Origin: Anoxynatronum sibiricum
Lineage (GTDB): Bacteria; Bacillota; Clostridia; Peptostreptococcales; Tindalliaceae
Assembly: GCF_039414295.1 (NCBI RefSeq)
Contig: NZ_JBCITM010000001.1
Span: forward strand, 1-64,000
Direction: 5' to 3'
DNA length: 64,000 nt
Below the pieces are notes generated by a model. The model was not told the DNA's origin. It did no database searches and saw nothing but the letters and a program-made list of their open reading frames with translations. Both the position numbers and the translations under genes were made by a program. Position 1 is the stretch's first letter; each line of letters opens with the position of its first letter. Of this stretch, positions 62,649-64,000 are shown in pieces.

Positions 62649-62673
62649 GAGATAGGGATTATTCCCCTATCTC
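62649..62673. repeat. Palindromic repeat, copy 1
   Basis: GAGATAGGG and CCCTATCTC flank a seven-base spacer. The same element, with the same flanking TGTGAGATAGGGAT, recurs 235 bases downstream. It follows the radical SAM gene and may terminate it, though no T-tract follows. Confidence 0.6.
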
Positions 62674-62749
62674 TGAGGTTGAAGACAAAGGGGTTTGGCC
62701 AGGGCATCTGATTCCAATCGTGTGTGTTTTTAGTCGAAAGTCTCGAAAA

Positions 62750-62787
62750 CAGCGCCTGAACTCGCTGCGCTCAAACAGCAGGCGCTG
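62750..62787. repeat. GC-rich cruciform between the two palindromic repeats
   Basis: CAGCGCCTG (62750-62758) and CAGGCGCTG (62779-62787) pair perfectly, flanked by GAAAAC and GTTTTC that extend the stem after a three-base bulge. With the repeats on both sides it fills most of the 551-base gap before the chromate-transporter gene. Confidence 0.55.
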
Positions 62788-62883
62788 GCGGTTTTCTCAT
62801 CTTTTCGAAAAAACACTGACAAGATTTCCAAGGCTGCCCTTTACCAAATCCCTTGTCTTCATCATATTTTGTCTGCAGTCTGT

Positions 62884-62913
62884 GAGATAGGGATTTTTCC
62901 CCTATCTCTTTTT
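62884..62913 (+). terminator. Palindromic repeat, copy 2, with T-tract
   Basis: The GAGATAGGG / CCCTATCTC stem is repeated here and followed by T5, making a credible rho-independent terminator on the plus strand. Confidence 0.65.
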
Positions 62914-62932
62914 ACCGCACAAAAATCAGTTT

Positions 62933-63169
62933 ATGAATTCCATATTAATTGTAGAAGGTGAGGGTATCAATAGGAAGTCAATAGATGAATGGGATCAAAA
63001 AATATCAGGCATGAGGCAAGATGAAGGTTGGATAGCCATTAAGCAAAGAATGGAGGCTGCCAAAAGCTTCCTCCCATTAAATCTGCGAACACCTATTGAT
63101 AATGGAACAAAAACAAAAGACACCGACGAAACGGAGGTTCTGGAATGCAAACAGAAATTAGAGCAGTAG
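62933..63169 (+). CDS. Doubtful 78-codon open frame
   Basis: ATG 62933 opens 78 hydrophilic codons with no ribosome site and no recognisable domain; the last 25 bases overlap the start of the chromate-transporter gene. It directly follows a terminator-like hairpin. It could be a small unknown protein or chance. Confidence 0.2.
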   Translation: MNSILIVEGEGINRKSIDEWDQKISGMRQDEGWIAIKQRMEAAKSFLPLNLRTPIDNGTKTKDTDETEVLECKQKLEQ

Positions 63170-64000
63170 CCAGTCAACCAGTTCGGTGGAAGATCTTCCT
63201 GCAGGACGTCTTCATTTGCTCGCTGGGAGCCTATGGAGGCCCGGAAGCTCACTACGGCGTCTTTACAGATCAGTTGATCATGAAGAAAAAGTACATCACA
63301 GAAGAAGAACTGGTGGAACTGATTGCCTTAACAGGGATTCTGCCGGGGCCCAGCAGCACACAGACCATTGTGGCCATTGGTTATAAGATGGGAGGCCCGC
63401 TGTTGGCATTCTTCACCATGCTGGTGTGGGCACTGCCTGTGTTGACGGCCATGACGCTGCTGTCTTTTCTGAGCCAGTTTTTGGAAGAGATGAATATTTC
63501 TCAGGATGGTCTTCGATACATTGGGCCCATGGCGGTGGGCTTCATTATTGTGGCGGCCTGGCGGATTGGCAGGAAAGTGGTGAAGGATCGCATCACAGCA
63601 AGTCTTTTGATTTTTGGAGCCGTTACCACCTATCTGATTCGGGATCCTTGGATTTTCCCCCTGGTGCTCATTGTTGGTGGAGTTGTTAGTGTCATGACTT
63701 CGGGTGAGAAAAACCTGTGGAACAGGGTAAAACTGAATCCGCCCTGGATATACTTGGCTGTCTTTGGCTTTTTTGCCTTGGGAAGCCTGATCCTCAGTTT
63801 TCTGGTGGATTACAGAACCCTTGATCTTTTTGAGAAATTCTATCGGTATGGGTATCTGGTCATTGGCGGGGGACAGGTGGTCATACCCCTCATGTACAGT
63901 GAACTGGTGGAGGTTTACCAATACATGTCCAGCCAGGAATTTTTAACCGGGTTTGGATTGGTGCAGGGACTGCCGGGTCCCATGTTCAGCTTCAGTGCTT
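63145..64000 (+). CDS. Chromate transporter (ChrA/CHR) family protein, cut by the window end
   Basis: ATG 63145, with CGGAGG upstream, opens a frame that runs to the last base without a stop (285 codons seen). CHR-family signatures are ILPGPSSTQTIVAIGYKMGG near residue 58 and, in the second half, VIGGGQVVIPLM and LVQGLPGPMFSFS. This marks the long-chain, duplicated-domain form with ten or so helices. Members export chromate or may carry other oxyanions. Only the start of the second half is visible. Confidence 0.88.
   Translation, partial: MQTEIRAVASQPVRWKIFLQDVFICSLGAYGGPEAHYGVFTDQLIMKKKYITEEELVELIALTGILPGPSSTQTIVAIGYKMGGPLLAFFTMLVWALPVLTAMTLLSFLSQFLEEMNISQDGLRYIGPMAVGFIIVAAWRIGRKVVKDRITASLLIFGAVTTYLIRDPWIFPLVLIVGGVVSVMTSGEKNLWNRVKLNPPWIYLAVFGFFALGSLILSFLVDYRTLDLFEKFYRYGYLVIGGGQVVIPLMYSELVEVYQYMSSQEFLTGFGLVQGLPGPMFSFSA

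Noticed and set aside
62649..62913. Possible CRISPR or phage attachment repeats
   Set aside because: Only two copies, each itself palindromic, with a different structured spacer and no cas or integrase gene. They fit terminators or a small repeat better.

Overview
The window looks like a chromosome segment from an anaerobic, amino-acid-fermenting member of the Clostridia. The evidence is a Rex-controlled NADH-linked [FeFe] hydrogenase operon, two tungsten-type aldehyde:ferredoxin oxidoreductase (AOR) loci, an apparent selenoprotein, strong AGGAGG-type ribosome sites with many GTG/TTG starts, and roughly balanced base composition. A haloalkaliphilic relative of Anoxynatronum, Tindallia or Alkaliphilus would fit, but that is inference. 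I saw no rRNA, tRNA, CRISPR array, phage module or intact transposase.

Layout. 0.2-8.1 kb: an MFS exporter, a DUF418 membrane protein, and a sigma-54 activator followed by a -24/-12 promoter driving a DcuC/YfcC-type carrier and isoaspartyl dipeptidase (iadA). 8.2-10.1 kb (minus strand): a secreted protein with three FMN-binding domains and a C_GCAxxG_C_C / split-Soret-like lipoprotein whose first motif cysteine is encoded by an in-frame UGA with a well-placed SECIS-like hairpin. 10.5-21.2 kb: an Eis-like acetyltransferase, a hemerythrin-GGDEF cyclase, a c-di-GMP-I riboswitch pointing into an antisense GH16 gene, and an envelope polysaccharide cluster (large TIM-barrel protein, HEAT-repeat protein, GT2 synthase) with a rubrerythrin-like gene. 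21.4-26.2 kb: an aminotransferase, an ornithine-cyclodeaminase-family enzyme, a MocR regulator and a MerR regulator.

26.2-34.6 kb: a MerR-type promoter with a structured leader and internal terminator precedes ferredoxin, AOR, a MoaD-like protein, a biotin carrier and pxpB-pxpC-pxpA (5-oxoprolinase). A second ferredoxin-AOR pair follows. 34.9-42.4 kb: an M20 peptidase, a cytosine-deaminase-like amidohydrolase, a PHP phosphoesterase and an iron/phosphonate-type ABC importer. 42.5-44.1 kb: a general-stress island with a sigma-B-like promoter. 44.3-50.2 kb: cyanophycinase, cyanophycin synthetase, an FtsH paralogue and a LapA-like protein. 50.3-52.5 kb is a graveyard of gene fragments around an AraC regulator. 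52.5-58.4 kb holds a monooxygenase-like protein, an ECF S component and the hydrogenase operon, the last two each with a Rex box. 58.7-62.6 kb has TetR, alpha/beta hydrolase, methyltransferase and radical SAM/SPASM genes. The window ends inside a chromate-transporter-family gene.

How the parts fit. CphA, CphB and IadA together give synthesis and complete breakdown of cyanophycin, a nitrogen and arginine store suited to an amino-acid fermenter. The AOR, pyroglutamate, peptidase and amidohydrolase genes also point to nitrogenous carbon sources, with ferredoxin and NADH re-oxidised by the hydrogenase under redox control by Rex. The best leads are the UGA-coded selenoprotein, the attenuated leader plus MerR promoter before the AOR/5-oxoprolinase operon, the oddly placed c-di-GMP riboswitch, and the fragment graveyard that records a lost duplication.
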